Assembly (NCBI RefSeq): GCF_003287455.1
Contig: NZ_PRLC01000010.1
Location: forward strand, 1 to 64,000
Reading direction: 5' to 3'
Source of the DNA: Faecalibacterium hattorii
Lineage (GTDB): Bacteria > Bacillota > Clostridia > Oscillospirales > Ruminococcaceae
Length of the DNA: 64,000 bases
A model generated the notes under the pieces. It had not been told where the DNA came from and did not search any database. It was given only the letters and a program-made list of their open reading frames with translations. Position numbers and translations under genes: made by a program. This document shows positions 8,019-16,370 of the stretch, in pieces; position 1 is the stretch's first letter, and every line of letters starts with the position of its first letter.

Positions 8019-8966
8019 ATGCTGACCATTACACTGCTGGGCACGGCGGCCACCATGCCCCTGCCCGACCGGGCCCTGACGGCGGCGGCAGCCGAATGCG
8101 GGGGGCACAGTCTGCTCTTTGACTGCGGCGAGGGCACCCAAGCGGCGGCCCGCCGCGCCGGGGTCAACCTGATGAAGCTGGACGCCATCTGCCTGACCCA
8201 CTACCATGGCGACCACATCTTCGGCTTGCCGGGTCTGCTGCAGACGCTGGGCTGCCAGAACCGGGAAAAGCCGCTGACCCTTTTCGGCCCGGCGGAGGGG
8301 ATGGCCCCGGTGTGGGCGGCGCTCCACGCGCTGACCGGGCCGCTGCCCTACCCGGTGCGCGTCGCGCCGGTCCTGCCGGAGGCAGACTCCATCCCGCTGG
8401 AAACGCTGGCGGCGGGCTGGCCGGCGGGGGCCGTGCTGCGGCCCTTCTCCACCAAGCACCGCGTCCCCAGCCGGGGCTACCGGCTGGAGCTGCCCCGCGC
8501 GGGCCGGTTCGACCCCGCCAAGGCCAAGGCGCTGGGCGTCCCGGTGCCGCAGTGGAAGCTGCTGCAGCGGGGTGAGAGCATCCCACTGGAAAACGGGAAG
8601 ATCATCGAGCCTTCGCAGGTCCTTGGAGCGCCGCGCAAAGGCCTGAGCGTTGTCTTCTCCGGCGACACCGCCCCCTGCACCGGGCTGGAACAGGCCGCGC
8701 AGGGCACCGACCTGCTCCTCTGTGATGCCACCTACCCGGACGACAGCTATCTTGCCCAAGCGAAGCAGTACGGCCACAGCACCTTTTTGCAGGACGCTGG
8801 GCTGGCGGCCCGGGCCGGGGCAAAGCGGCTGTGGCTGACCCACTATTCGCCCATCATCACCAACCCGGAGGAGGCCCGCCCGGCTGCAGCAGCCCTCTTC
8901 CCGCCTGTGGAGTGCGGTTTTGACGGCAAACAGATTATTTTGCAATACGACGAGGAAACTTCATGA
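8019..8966 (+). CDS. rnz: Ribonuclease Z
   Basis: Zn-dependent endonuclease that cuts the 3' trailer of tRNA precursors. 315 residues of metallo-beta-lactamase fold. THYHGDHIFGLPGL (about 59-72) is the HxHxDH metal motif with the RNase Z-type GLPGL extension; later ligands are in FSGDT and LTHYSP. CGGAGGAG lies 6 bp before the ATG at 8019. The stop overlaps the cca start (ATGA), which fits: CCA addition follows trailer removal. Confidence 0.93.
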   Translation: MLTITLLGTAATMPLPDRALTAAAAECGGHSLLFDCGEGTQAAARRAGVNLMKLDAICLTHYHGDHIFGLPGLLQTLGCQNREKPLTLFGPAEGMAPVWAALHALTGPLPYPVRVAPVLPEADSIPLETLAAGWPAGAVLRPFSTKHRVPSRGYRLELPRAGRFDPAKAKALGVPVPQWKLLQRGESIPLENGKIIEPSQVLGAPRKGLSVVFSGDTAPCTGLEQAAQGTDLLLCDATYPDDSYLAQAKQYGHSTFLQDAGLAARAGAKRLWLTHYSPIITNPEEARPAAAALFPPVECGFDGKQIILQYDEETS

Positions 8967-10294
8967 GAGCAGAACCCATTTTCATCCCACTGGACGAGGG
9001 GGCGGCATCCCTGCTGGACCGTCTCCATGCAGCGGGCCACGCGGCCTACGCCGTGGGCGGCTGCGTCCGGGACAGTCTGCTGAGCCTTGTCCCCCACGAC
9101 TGGGACCTGTGCACCAGCGCCACCCCTGCCGAGGTACTGGCCCTCTTCGGGGAGGAGCACTGCATCCCCACCGGCTTGCAGCACGGCACCGTGACCATCA
9201 AATCCCACGGAAATTTATACGAGACCACGACGTTCCGCACCGAAGGTGCCTATTCGGATGGCCGCCACCCGGACGCGGTGCACTTTGTGCCGGACGTGAA
9301 GGAAGACCTTGCCCGGCGGGATTTTACCATCAATGCCATGGCCTACAGCGCCGAGGAGGGGCTCATCGACCCCTTCGGCGGGCGGGCGGACCTTGCGGCG
9401 GGCATCGTCCGGGCCGTGGGGGAGCCGGAGCGCCGGTTCGAGGAGGACGCCCTGCGCATCCTGCGGCTCTACCGGTTCGCGGCGCGGTTCGGCTTCGCCC
9501 TCGACCCGGCCACCGGGGAGGCGGCCAAGGCGCTGAGCCGCCATCTGGACTGCGTGTCCGCCGAGCGGATCGCCGAGGAGCTGAGCCGTCTGCTGGCGGC
9601 ACCAAAGCCCGGCACCTATCTGGAACCGGCGGTGCTGGCGGTGCTCTTCCCGGAGCTGAATCTGGAAATGCTTCCTGAGATCTGCCGTATCATCGACGCT
9701 TTGACGCCGGGCATGGAACACTTTCCCGTCCGGCTGGCGGCGCTTCTCTGCCCGCTGGGAGAAGCCGGTGTGCGGGACGCATTGAAGCGGCTCAAAGTTT
9801 CCAATGCGCTGGCTGAAAACGTTACAGTGCTGGTTCGGGAGTGTCCGAAGCTTCTTCCTCAGACACGAATCGGGCCATTCCATTGCCCGCCCTATTGCCT
9901 TCGGCAACAGGGTCCCACCCACCGGACGGTCTTCGGAAAAACTTCGGACACCCCCGCGGAAGAGTCTGTGCAAATTCAGACCAAGCGCATTTTGGGACGG
10001 TATGACCTGCACACCGTGGAACAAATGGATGCGCTCTGCGGGGCGATCTGCCCGGAAAGGGCGGCGGACTTTGCCGCACAGGCGGCGCTGGCCCGGCAAC
10101 TGGAAGCCGAAAGCGTCTGCTGCCGGGTGAACCAGCTGGCCGTGAATGGCCGGGACCTGATGGCGGCGGGCGTCGCGCCGGGGCCGGGACTGCGCCGGGT
10201 GCTGGAAGGGCTGCTGGAGCAGGTCATCACCGGCCGCCTCCCCAACGAGAAAGCGGCCCTGCTGGCCGCTGCGGCGCAATTTTCTGCGTCTTGA
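8963..10294 (+). CDS. cca: CCA tRNA nucleotidyltransferase with an in-frame palindromic insertion
   Basis: Adds or repairs the CCA end of tRNAs. The 443-residue protein opens with the class II nucleotidyltransferase core: AVGGCVRDSLL and HDWDLCTSA carry the GG and DxD motifs, then FTINAMAY and EDALRILRLYRFAARFGF. The region coded by 9841-9951 (CPKLLPQTRIGPFHCPPYCL and following, about 37 residues) is rich in Cys, Pro and Thr and looks foreign; it separates two parts of the helical tail that are normally adjacent (ending NVTVLVRE and resuming near EESVQIQTKRILGRY). The DNA is bounded by a perfect 10-bp inverted repeat, and the reading frame is kept. Function is probably retained because the catalytic head is intact. 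Confidence 0.9.
   Translation: MRAEPIFIPLDEGAASLLDRLHAAGHAAYAVGGCVRDSLLSLVPHDWDLCTSATPAEVLALFGEEHCIPTGLQHGTVTIKSHGNLYETTTFRTEGAYSDGRHPDAVHFVPDVKEDLARRDFTINAMAYSAEEGLIDPFGGRADLAAGIVRAVGEPERRFEEDALRILRLYRFAARFGFALDPATGEAAKALSRHLDCVSAERIAEELSRLLAAPKPGTYLEPAVLAVLFPELNLEMLPEICRIIDALTPGMEHFPVRLAALLCPLGEAGVRDALKRLKVSNALAENVTVLVRECPKLLPQTRIGPFHCPPYCLRQQGPTHRTVFGKTSDTPAEESVQIQTKRILGRYDLHTVEQMDALCGAICPERAADFAAQAALARQLEAESVCCRVNQLAVNGRDLMAAGVAPGPGLRRVLEGLLEQVITGRLPNEKAALLAAAAQFSAS
9841..9951. repeat. Palindromic element inserted in the cca coding sequence
   Basis: GTGTCCGAAG at 9841-9850 and CTTCGGACAC at 9942-9951 are perfect inverted ends. An internal hairpin CCCTATTGCC/GGCAACAGGG lies at about 9890-9912. 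The length, 111 bp, is a multiple of three and no stop is introduced. No second copy was found in the window. Confidence 0.6.
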
Positions 10295-10319
10295 CAAGAG
10301 AAAGAACGTGCGGTAGTAT
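10291..10319 (+). promoter_or_regulatory. mnmA promoter
   Basis: TTGACA at 10291-10296, overlapping the cca stop codon, and TAGTAT 17 bp later. mnmA starts 43 bp downstream. Confidence 0.7.
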
Positions 10320-10361
10320 TATAACTACTGTTTTAGTATGTTTTAGAGCAAGAGGAATAAA

Positions 10362-11468
10362 ATGACAGAGACAATACAGACAAACCGTCCCGGTGCCCTC
10401 ATCGCCATGAGCGGCGGCGTGGACAGCTCGGTGGCGGCGTGGCTGATGCAGCAGAAGGGATACGACTGCACCGGCATCACCATGCGGCTCACCCGGAACG
10501 AGACGCTGGGTCAGTCCGGCTTCCACACCTGCTGCTCGGAAAAGGATATCGAGGACGCCGCCGAGGTGGCCTATGCGATGGATATTCCCTATGAGGTGCT
10601 GGATTTCACCGCCGATTTCCGGGAGAAGATCATCGAAAAATTCATCCGGGTCTATGAGGCGGGCGGCACCCCCAACCCCTGCATCGACTGCAACAAGTAT
10701 ATGAAGTTCGACCACCTGCTCCGCTGGGCGAAGGAGCACGGGATGGAGTATGTCGTCACCGGCCACTACGCCCGCGTCGAGCAGGGCGAGGCCACTGGCC
10801 GCTGGCTGCTGAAAAAAGGCCTTGATGAAGGAAAAGATCAGAGCTATGTGCTTTATAATCTGACACAGGAACAACTGGCCCATGTGCGGCTGCCGCTGGG
10901 GGCACTCCACAAGACCGAAGTGCGCGCCATTGCCGAACAGCAGCATTTCATCAACGCCCGCAAGCACGACAGTCAGGATATCTGCTTTGTGCCGAACGGC
11001 GACTATGAGAAGTTCATGGAGGATTTCACCGGCAAGCACTACCCGGACGGGGACTTCCTCGATACCGAGGGCCGGAAGGTGGGCACCCACAAGGGCGCGG
11101 TGCGGTATACCATCGGCCAACGGAAGGGCCTTGGCCTTGCCATGGGTGCGCCGGTCTACGTCTGCGCCAAGGATATGGAGGCCAACACCGTCACCGTCGG
11201 CCCGGAAGAGCTGCTGTTCGACCGCATCGTGTATGCCGACGAGGTGAACTGGATCGCCATCCCGGCGCTGACCGAGCCGCTGCGGGTCACGGCCCGCACC
11301 CGGTATCACCAGACCGAGCAGCCCGCCACCGTCTACCCGGCGGGGGAGGACGGCTTCCGGCTGGAATTCGATGAGCCTCAGCGCGCCCCCACTGCGGGAC
11401 AGGCCGTGGTGCTGTATCAGGGGGATGTCGTCCTTGGCGGCGGCACGATCAAGAGTGTGGAAAAATAA
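10362..11468 (+). CDS. mnmA: tRNA-specific 2-thiouridylase MnmA
   Basis: Forms 2-thiouridine at wobble position 34 of Lys, Glu and Gln tRNAs. 368 residues, the family length. The PP-loop AMSGGVDSSVAAW is near the start; the first catalytic Cys is in NPCIDCNKYMKF, followed by GHYAR, and the second is in DSQDICFV. The C-terminal beta-barrel is complete. AAGAGGA precedes the ATG. tcdA follows 11 bp later, so two tRNA-modification genes form an operon. Confidence 0.95.
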   Translation: MTETIQTNRPGALIAMSGGVDSSVAAWLMQQKGYDCTGITMRLTRNETLGQSGFHTCCSEKDIEDAAEVAYAMDIPYEVLDFTADFREKIIEKFIRVYEAGGTPNPCIDCNKYMKFDHLLRWAKEHGMEYVVTGHYARVEQGEATGRWLLKKGLDEGKDQSYVLYNLTQEQLAHVRLPLGALHKTEVRAIAEQQHFINARKHDSQDICFVPNGDYEKFMEDFTGKHYPDGDFLDTEGRKVGTHKGAVRYTIGQRKGLGLAMGAPVYVCAKDMEANTVTVGPEELLFDRIVYADEVNWIAIPALTEPLRVTARTRYHQTEQPATVYPAGEDGFRLEFDEPQRAPTAGQAVVLYQGDVVLGGGTIKSVEK

Positions 11469-11479
11469 GGAGTGTATTT

Positions 11480-12250
11480 ATGCAGGATCAATATTCCCGC
11501 ACCCAGATGCTGCTGGGGAAGGAAGCAATGGAAAAGCTGCACGGTTCCCGTGTGGCAGTGTTTGGCATCGGCGGCGTGGGCGGCTATACCGTGGAGGCGC
11601 TGGCCCGCAGCGGTGTGGGTGCGCTGGACCTCATCGACGACGACAAGGTCTGCCTGACCAACCTGAACCGTCAGATCGTGGCCACCCGCAAGACGGTGGG
11701 CCAGTACAAGGTGGATGTGGCGGAACAGCGCATCCATGACATCGACCCCAACATCAAGGTCACGACTTACAAGACCTTCTTCACCCCCGAAACGCAGGAT
11801 CAGTTCGACTTTACCCAGTACGACTATGTGGTGGACGCCATCGACACCGTCACCGGCAAGATCGCCCTTGTGGTCAAGGCCAAGGAGGCGGGCACCCCCA
11901 TCATCTGCGCCATGGGCGCGGGCAACAAGATGGACCCCACCCGCTTTGAGGTGACGGACATCTACAAGACCTCCGTCTGCCCGCTGGCCAAGGTCATGCG
12001 CTCCGAGTGCCGCAAGCGGAAGATCAAGCACCTGAAGGTCGTCTATTCCAAGGAGCCCGCCATGACCCCCATCGAGGATGATTCCATCAGCTGCAAGAAT
12101 CACTGCATCTGCCCGCCGGGCACCCAGCGCAAGTGCACCGTCCGCCGCTCGGTCCCCGGTTCCAACGCCTTTGTGCCCTCCGTCGCCGGCCTCATCATCG
12201 GCGGCGAGGTCGTCAAGGATCTGGTGGGATTTGTGCCCCTGAAAGGTTAA
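11480..12250 (+). CDS. tcdA: tRNA threonylcarbamoyladenosine dehydratase (ThiF/MoeB family)
   Basis: ATP-dependent E1-like enzyme that cyclises t6A37 to ct6A. 256 residues. The Rossmann motif VFGIGGVGGYTVEALARSGVG binds ATP; DDDKVCLTNLNRQ and the DAIDTVTGK segment are typical of the TcdA/CsdL group rather than MoeB. AAGGAG lies just upstream and overlaps the mnmA stop region. The operon ends with a perfect terminator. A generic ThiF-like adenylyltransferase is the alternative, but the context with mnmA and the t6A genes tsaB/tsaE nearby supports TcdA. Confidence 0.88.
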   Translation: MQDQYSRTQMLLGKEAMEKLHGSRVAVFGIGGVGGYTVEALARSGVGALDLIDDDKVCLTNLNRQIVATRKTVGQYKVDVAEQRIHDIDPNIKVTTYKTFFTPETQDQFDFTQYDYVVDAIDTVTGKIALVVKAKEAGTPIICAMGAGNKMDPTRFEVTDIYKTSVCPLAKVMRSECRKRKIKHLKVVYSKEPAMTPIEDDSISCKNHCICPPGTQRKCTVRRSVPGSNAFVPSVAGLIIGGEVVKDLVGFVPLKG

Positions 12251-12256
12251 GCAGCC

Positions 12257-12284
12257 AAAAAAGTCCGCGAAAGCGGACTTTTTT
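12257..12284 (+). terminator. Terminator of mnmA-tcdA
   Basis: A perfect 12-bp stem, AAAAAAGTCCGC and GCGGACTTTTTT, with a GAAA tetraloop. Confidence 0.92.
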
Positions 12285-12296
12285 GCTGGCTAAAAC

Positions 12297-12353
12297 AAAT
12301 TTGCAATCTTTTGGCAAATTCCTCTTGCAATTTGCTTCCAAACCGTGTATAAT
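12297..12353 (+). promoter_or_regulatory. Promoter and putative operator of the metal exporter
   Basis: TTGCAA (12325-12330) and TATAAT (12348-12353), 17 bp apart. AAATTTGC (12297-12304), GCAAATT (12314-12320) and GCAATTTGC (12327-12335) surround and overlap the -35 and suggest an operator of a metal-sensing regulator. Confidence 0.65.
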
Positions 12354-12429
12354 CTCCTTTGCATGAAAACGCAACCTACTTGCAATTTAAAAAACTGAAG
12401 CACCGTGCTGGTGCAAGGAGACCCCGGTT

Positions 12430-13317
12430 ATGGAACTGTTTTTGGATGTATTGAGCGAGAGCTTTGTGGATACCGTCAAGATGCTCCCGTTCTTGTTTTT
12501 GGCTTACCTGTTCATCGAATATGTGGAGCACCGCCACGGCGAGCGCATCGAAGCGGTGCTGGAGAGCAGCGGCCGGTGGGGTGCCATCCCGGCGGCGCTG
12601 CTGGGCTGTGTGCCCCAGTGCGGATTTTCCGCCATTGCATCGAACTTTTATGCGTCCCGCGTCATCTCGCTGGGCACGCTGATCGCGGTCTTCCTCGCCA
12701 CCAGCGACGAAGCCGTGCCGCTGCTGGTCTCGATGCCCGCCTACTGGGATAAGCTGGTGCTGTTGATGGTCATCAAGGTCCTCTACGCCATTGCGGTGGG
12801 CCTTGTGCTGGACTTCGTCCTGCGCGGCGTCCTGCCAAGATCCCTGCGCGGCGGCTATACCGGCAATGCCGACGAGATCGACTGCCACGAGACCCACGAC
12901 GACGAGGAGGGCCACCAGCGCCCCATCTGGCAGGCGGCTCTGCGGCATACGCTGGAGATCTTCGCCTTCATCTTCCTGTTCAGCGTTCTCTTCGGCCTCA
13001 TCGTCGAGGGCGTGGGCGAGGATGTCTTCGCCGATTTCCTCGGCCAAATGGGCTTCTTCCAGCCGGTCTTCTCCGCGCTGGTGGGCCTCATTCCCAACTG
13101 TGCGGCCAGCGTTCTGCTGACCCAGCTCTACGTGGAGGGCGCCCTCCGCTTTTCCAGCCTTGTGGCGGGCCTGTGCACCGGCGCGGGCGTGGGTCTGGCG
13201 GTGCTGTGGCGCGCCAACCCCTCGTGGAAGCAGAACCTCTTCATCACCGGCCTGACATGGGCCGCCGGTGCCGCCGTCGGCGTCGGCATCCAGCTCGTTG
13301 TGGCGCTGGTTGGCTGA
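12430..13317 (+). CDS. ArsP_2-type putative metal exporter (annotated as Mn or arsenic efflux)
   Basis: 295-residue polytopic membrane protein. Hydrophobic helices run through the sequence in two similar halves joined by a His/Asp/Glu-rich loop (DEIDCHETHDDEEGHQ, about 154-170) that could bind metal. The motif LLGCVPQCGFSAIASNFYASR in the first half and GLIPNCAASVLLTQLYVEGA in the second are the paired Pro-x-Cys motifs of the ArsP_2 (10-TM heavy-metal exporter) family. Members are labelled manganese or arsenic exporters; the substrate here is not settled by sequence. No yybP-ykoY-type Mn riboswitch was found. Monocistronic. Confidence 0.75.
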   Translation: MELFLDVLSESFVDTVKMLPFLFLAYLFIEYVEHRHGERIEAVLESSGRWGAIPAALLGCVPQCGFSAIASNFYASRVISLGTLIAVFLATSDEAVPLLVSMPAYWDKLVLLMVIKVLYAIAVGLVLDFVLRGVLPRSLRGGYTGNADEIDCHETHDDEEGHQRPIWQAALRHTLEIFAFIFLFSVLFGLIVEGVGEDVFADFLGQMGFFQPVFSALVGLIPNCAASVLLTQLYVEGALRFSSLVAGLCTGAGVGLAVLWRANPSWKQNLFITGLTWAAGAAVGVGIQLVVALVG

Positions 13318-13339
13318 CCCCTGAAAATCGTTTGCGAAC

Positions 13340-13371
13340 AGCCGTCCTGAAATTGCTCAGGGCGGCTTTTT
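13340..13371 (+). terminator. Terminator overlapping the next promoter
   Basis: AGCCGTCCTGA (13340-13350) pairs with TCAGGGCGGCT (13357-13367), one G-U, then TTTT. The loop and 3' arm hold the -35 of the following gene. Confidence 0.85.
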
Positions 13372-13381
13372 GTGGTATACT
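13353..13381 (+). promoter_or_regulatory. Promoter of the HAD gene
   Basis: TTGCTC within the terminator hairpin and an extended TGG-TATACT 17 bp downstream. Confidence 0.7.
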
Positions 13382-13413
13382 GAACTATATTACGAGATTT
13401 AAGGGAGAATACC

Positions 13414-14304
13414 ATGCAATATCAACTTCTGGCCAGCGATTTCGACAATACGCTTGTGCCGTTCGGGGAACCAAAGCCTCGCCCGGCGGTGGTCAAGGCC
13501 GTGAAAAAGCTTCAGGCGGCGGGCGGCAGATTCGTGCTCAGCACCGGGCGCGGCTACTGCGTCGTCCATAAGGAGCAGCTGGGCGGCATCCGGTTCGATT
13601 ATGCCATCACCTGCAACGGGGCCTGTGTCGTGGACAAAAACGGCACCATCGTGGCCGAGCACCCGCTGACCAACGAGGAAATGTACGCTCTCGTGGATTT
13701 CTGCGAGGACTATAACTACCCGCTCCAGTTCAACTACCGGGACGCCTATTACGCCTACTGCGAGTACGACGCCCTGAAAGGTTTTTACGATGCCATGCCG
13801 AAAAGCGGCCTGACCTGCCTCGACGGGGAGGATCAGGACCGCCACCTCATCGATATGCCCCATGCGGCCTTCGTGGTCATGCCGCCGCAGGAGCTGGCCC
13901 ATTTCAACGAGAAGTTCGGCCACCTGAACCTCCACTTCATGCAGGTGGGCGGCGTCGGGAAGGACGGCTGGTGCTGTTACGACGTCGTGCGCGGCGGGAT
14001 GGATAAGGGCGTGGGCCTTGCCGACCTGTGCGAGAAGATCGGCCTGACGCTGGCCGATGCCGTGGCGGCGGGCGACTCCGCCAACGATGTGGGGATGCTG
14101 AAGGCTGCGGGCCTCGGCTGCTGCATGTCCAACGGCACCCCCGACGCCAAGGCCGCAGCCGACCGGGTCATCGGGGATGTGCGGGAGGACGGCCTTGCCG
14201 CCCTCATCGAGGAGCTGTGGTTCGACGGCCCCAAGGCGGAACCCTCCGGCCGGGACCTCGGCTCCGCGTGGGGCGAGATGGAAAAGGCGGGCGTGTCCGA
14301 ATGA
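13414..14304 (+). CDS. HAD-superfamily hydrolase, Cof type
   Basis: 296-residue cytoplasmic phosphatase-like protein. HAD motif I is SDFDNTLV (nucleophile Asp9, Asp11), motif II is LSTGRG, and motif IV is AAGDSANDVGMLKAAG with the C2-type cap between, as in Cof/YidA sugar-phosphate phosphatases. The substrate cannot be told. The start has GGGAGAA upstream. It is preceded by its own promoter and is not obviously linked to its neighbours. Confidence 0.85.
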   Translation: MQYQLLASDFDNTLVPFGEPKPRPAVVKAVKKLQAAGGRFVLSTGRGYCVVHKEQLGGIRFDYAITCNGACVVDKNGTIVAEHPLTNEEMYALVDFCEDYNYPLQFNYRDAYYAYCEYDALKGFYDAMPKSGLTCLDGEDQDRHLIDMPHAAFVVMPPQELAHFNEKFGHLNLHFMQVGGVGKDGWCCYDVVRGGMDKGVGLADLCEKIGLTLADAVAAGDSANDVGMLKAAGLGCCMSNGTPDAKAAADRVIGDVREDGLAALIEELWFDGPKAEPSGRDLGSAWGEMEKAGVSE

Positions 14305-14454
14305 GCTTTGCGCCGGTCTACGATGTGCGCAGCCGACCCTCATCCTTGGAACATGGCCCAGCCCGAAACGCCGCGAAGCCAGCGCTCTGCCGCAGACGAA
14401 AAGGGCAAGGCCGTTAAAACTTGATTTCGAAGCTGTAAATTATTCGTGAAACCC

Positions 14455-14482
14455 TTGCGTTTTTTCCAAAAGGCTTTATTAT
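14455..14482 (+). promoter_or_regulatory. Promoter of the xpaC-telA cluster
   Basis: TTGCGT and TATTAT separated by 16 bp, 42 bp before the first gene. Confidence 0.6.
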
Positions 14483-14524
14483 GGAACATACAGGGAGTGA
14501 CCCTCCCGGACAAGGAGTCGAAAG

Positions 14525-15148
14525 ATGAGCAAGATCATTCGCACTTCAAAACCCAGCGTCCTGCCGTGGTATGCAGCGGCGCTGGTGTTTGCGGTGCTCT
14601 GCGCGGCGCTTCCGGTCTATAAGCTCTGGGCGCTGCTGGCGGCGCTGGGCGGGGCCTGTGCGGCCTTTGGTGCCGCGAAAAAATTCTGCCCGCCCCGTGT
14701 GGTGGAGACGGAAGTGCCCTTCCACACCGGCGTGGACGATGTGGACGCGATGCTGACCGAGATGCAGAAGCAGCTGGATACCCTCCACGCCCTGAACGAA
14801 GCTCTGCCGGAGCCGAACCTCTCGGCGGCCATGACGCGGATGGAAAAGGCGGGCCGCTCCATCGTCGAGACGGTGGAAGCCGCCCCCGCCAAGGCCAAGC
14901 AGGTGCGCCGGTTCGCGAACTATTACCTGCCCGACGCCGTGAACGTTTTGCAGCAGTACGCGAAGCTCGCCAAGCAGGGCGTCCGGGGAGAAAACGCAGC
15001 GGCCATCCGCGCGGAGGTGGAGCACAACGCTTCCTCCATCGCGACGGCCTTCGAAAACCAGCTCGATGCCCTCTATGCGGCGGAGAGCATGGACCTCTCG
15101 GCTGACCTGACCGTTTTGCAGAATATGCTCAAGGGCCAAGGCCTATAA
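14525..15148 (+). CDS. xpaC: XpaC-like membrane protein
   Basis: 207 residues. Two close hydrophobic segments at about 13-48 (WYAAALVFAVLCAALPVYK and WALLAALGGACAAFGAAK) anchor a cytoplasmic helical domain containing DVDAMLTEMQKQLDTLHALN and RRFANYYLPDAVNVLQQYA, the signature of the XpaC (5-bromo-4-chloroindolyl phosphate hydrolysis) family. Despite the name, family members are usually partners of TelA in stress-resistance loci. AAGGAGTCGAAAG precedes the ATG. It is the first of four closely spaced genes (xpaC-telA-lemA-TPM). Confidence 0.85.
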   Translation: MSKIIRTSKPSVLPWYAAALVFAVLCAALPVYKLWALLAALGGACAAFGAAKKFCPPRVVETEVPFHTGVDDVDAMLTEMQKQLDTLHALNEALPEPNLSAAMTRMEKAGRSIVETVEAAPAKAKQVRRFANYYLPDAVNVLQQYAKLAKQGVRGENAAAIRAEVEHNASSIATAFENQLDALYAAESMDLSADLTVLQNMLKGQGL

Positions 15149-15214
15149 CGTTTGCAGAAAATTGCGCAAGCCGTTTGGCGGGCGCTGTTGGAATTGGAAA
15201 GGACGGAATCTCTC

Positions 15215-16369
15215 ATGGCTGACAACAATACTCTGAACTTTGACCTCGACGCCCCCGCTGTTCCTACCCTGACGCTGGACCCCACCCCCGCCGCTGCGCC
15301 GGTGGAGGAAAAGAAGGCGGAGCCCGCCGCCCCCGCAGCGGACATCCAGTTGACTGCGGAAGAACAGGCGATGGTGGATTCCTTTGCGGAAAAGATCGAC
15401 ATCACCAACAGCCAGCAGGTGCTGCAGTACGGCTCCGCGTGCCAGAAGAAGATCGGCGATTTCTCCGAAGCTGCTCTCGCCAAGGTGTCCACCAAGGACC
15501 TCGGCGAGGTGGGCGATATGATCACCAACCTCATCGGAGAGCTGAAGAGCTTCGACGCCAACGAGGAGCAGCAGAAGGGCATCCTCGGCTTCTTCAAGAA
15601 GAAGGGCGACCAGCTCGACAACCTCAAGACCAAATACAACAAGGCTGAGACCAACGTGGAGAATATCCAGTCCATGCTGGAGGGCCATCAGGTGCAGCTG
15701 CTCAAGGATATCGCCATGCTCGACAAGATGTACGAGCTGAACATGGCCTATTTCAAGGAGCTGAGTATGTACATCCTCGCTGGCAAAAAGAAGCTGGCAG
15801 AGGTGCGTGCCAACGAGCTGCAGAAGGCCATGGACAAGGCAAAGGCTTCCGGTCTGCCGGAGGACGCACAGGCCGCCCGCGACTTGGCCGACCAGTGCGA
15901 GCGCTTCGAAAAGAAGCTCTACGACCTCGAACTGACCCGGAATATCAGCCTCCAGATGGGCCCCCAGATCCGTCTGCTCCAGAACAACAACACCATGATG
16001 GCGGAAAAGATCCAGTCCACCATCGTGAACACCATCCCGCTGTGGAAGAACCAGATGGTGCTGGCGCTGGGTCTGGCCCACACCCAGAAGGCGATGCAGG
16101 CGGAGCGCGCCGTCACCGATATGACCAACGATCTGCTCAAGAAGAACGCCGACGCCCTCAAGATGGGCACCATCGAGACGGCCAAGGAGTCCCAGCGCGG
16201 CGTGGTGGATATCGAGACGCTGCAGCAGACCAATAAGAGCCTGATCGAGACCCTCGACGAGCTGAACAAGATCCAGACCGAGGGCCGCGCAAAGCGGGCC
16301 GCCGCCGAGCAGGAACTGACCCGCATCGAAGACGAGCTCAAGGCAAAGATGATGGAGATCCGGAGCTAA
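15215..16369 (+). CDS. telA: TelA-family protein (toxic anion resistance)
   Basis: 384-residue, almost wholly helical cytoplasmic protein of the TelA/KlaA family. An acidic Pro/Ala-rich leader (1-45) is followed by long coiled-coil helices, with GFFKKKGDQLDNLKTKYNK, NISLQMGPQIRLLQNNNTM and IQSTIVNTIPLWKNQMVLAL typical of the family core. TelA proteins are linked to tellurite, bacteriocin and cell-envelope stress tolerance; the mechanism is unclear. The start at 15215 (ATGGCTGACAAC) follows GGAAAGGA by about 10 bp; an upstream ATG at 15152 lacks a site. Only 1 bp separates its stop from lemA. Confidence 0.88.
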   Translation: MADNNTLNFDLDAPAVPTLTLDPTPAAAPVEEKKAEPAAPAADIQLTAEEQAMVDSFAEKIDITNSQQVLQYGSACQKKIGDFSEAALAKVSTKDLGEVGDMITNLIGELKSFDANEEQQKGILGFFKKKGDQLDNLKTKYNKAETNVENIQSMLEGHQVQLLKDIAMLDKMYELNMAYFKELSMYILAGKKKLAEVRANELQKAMDKAKASGLPEDAQAARDLADQCERFEKKLYDLELTRNISLQMGPQIRLLQNNNTMMAEKIQSTIVNTIPLWKNQMVLALGLAHTQKAMQAERAVTDMTNDLLKKNADALKMGTIETAKESQRGVVDIETLQQTNKSLIETLDELNKIQTEGRAKRAAAEQELTRIEDELKAKMMEIRS

Positions 16370-16370
16370 A

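Noticed and set aside
12354-12429. yybP-ykoY Mn riboswitch before the metal exporter
   Set aside because: The conserved core of that riboswitch is not present; only a small GCACC/GGTGC hairpin is seen.
14301-14417. A 38-codon frame whose ATGA overlaps the HAD stop
   Set aside because: Arg-rich with no known similarity; overlap alone is not enough.
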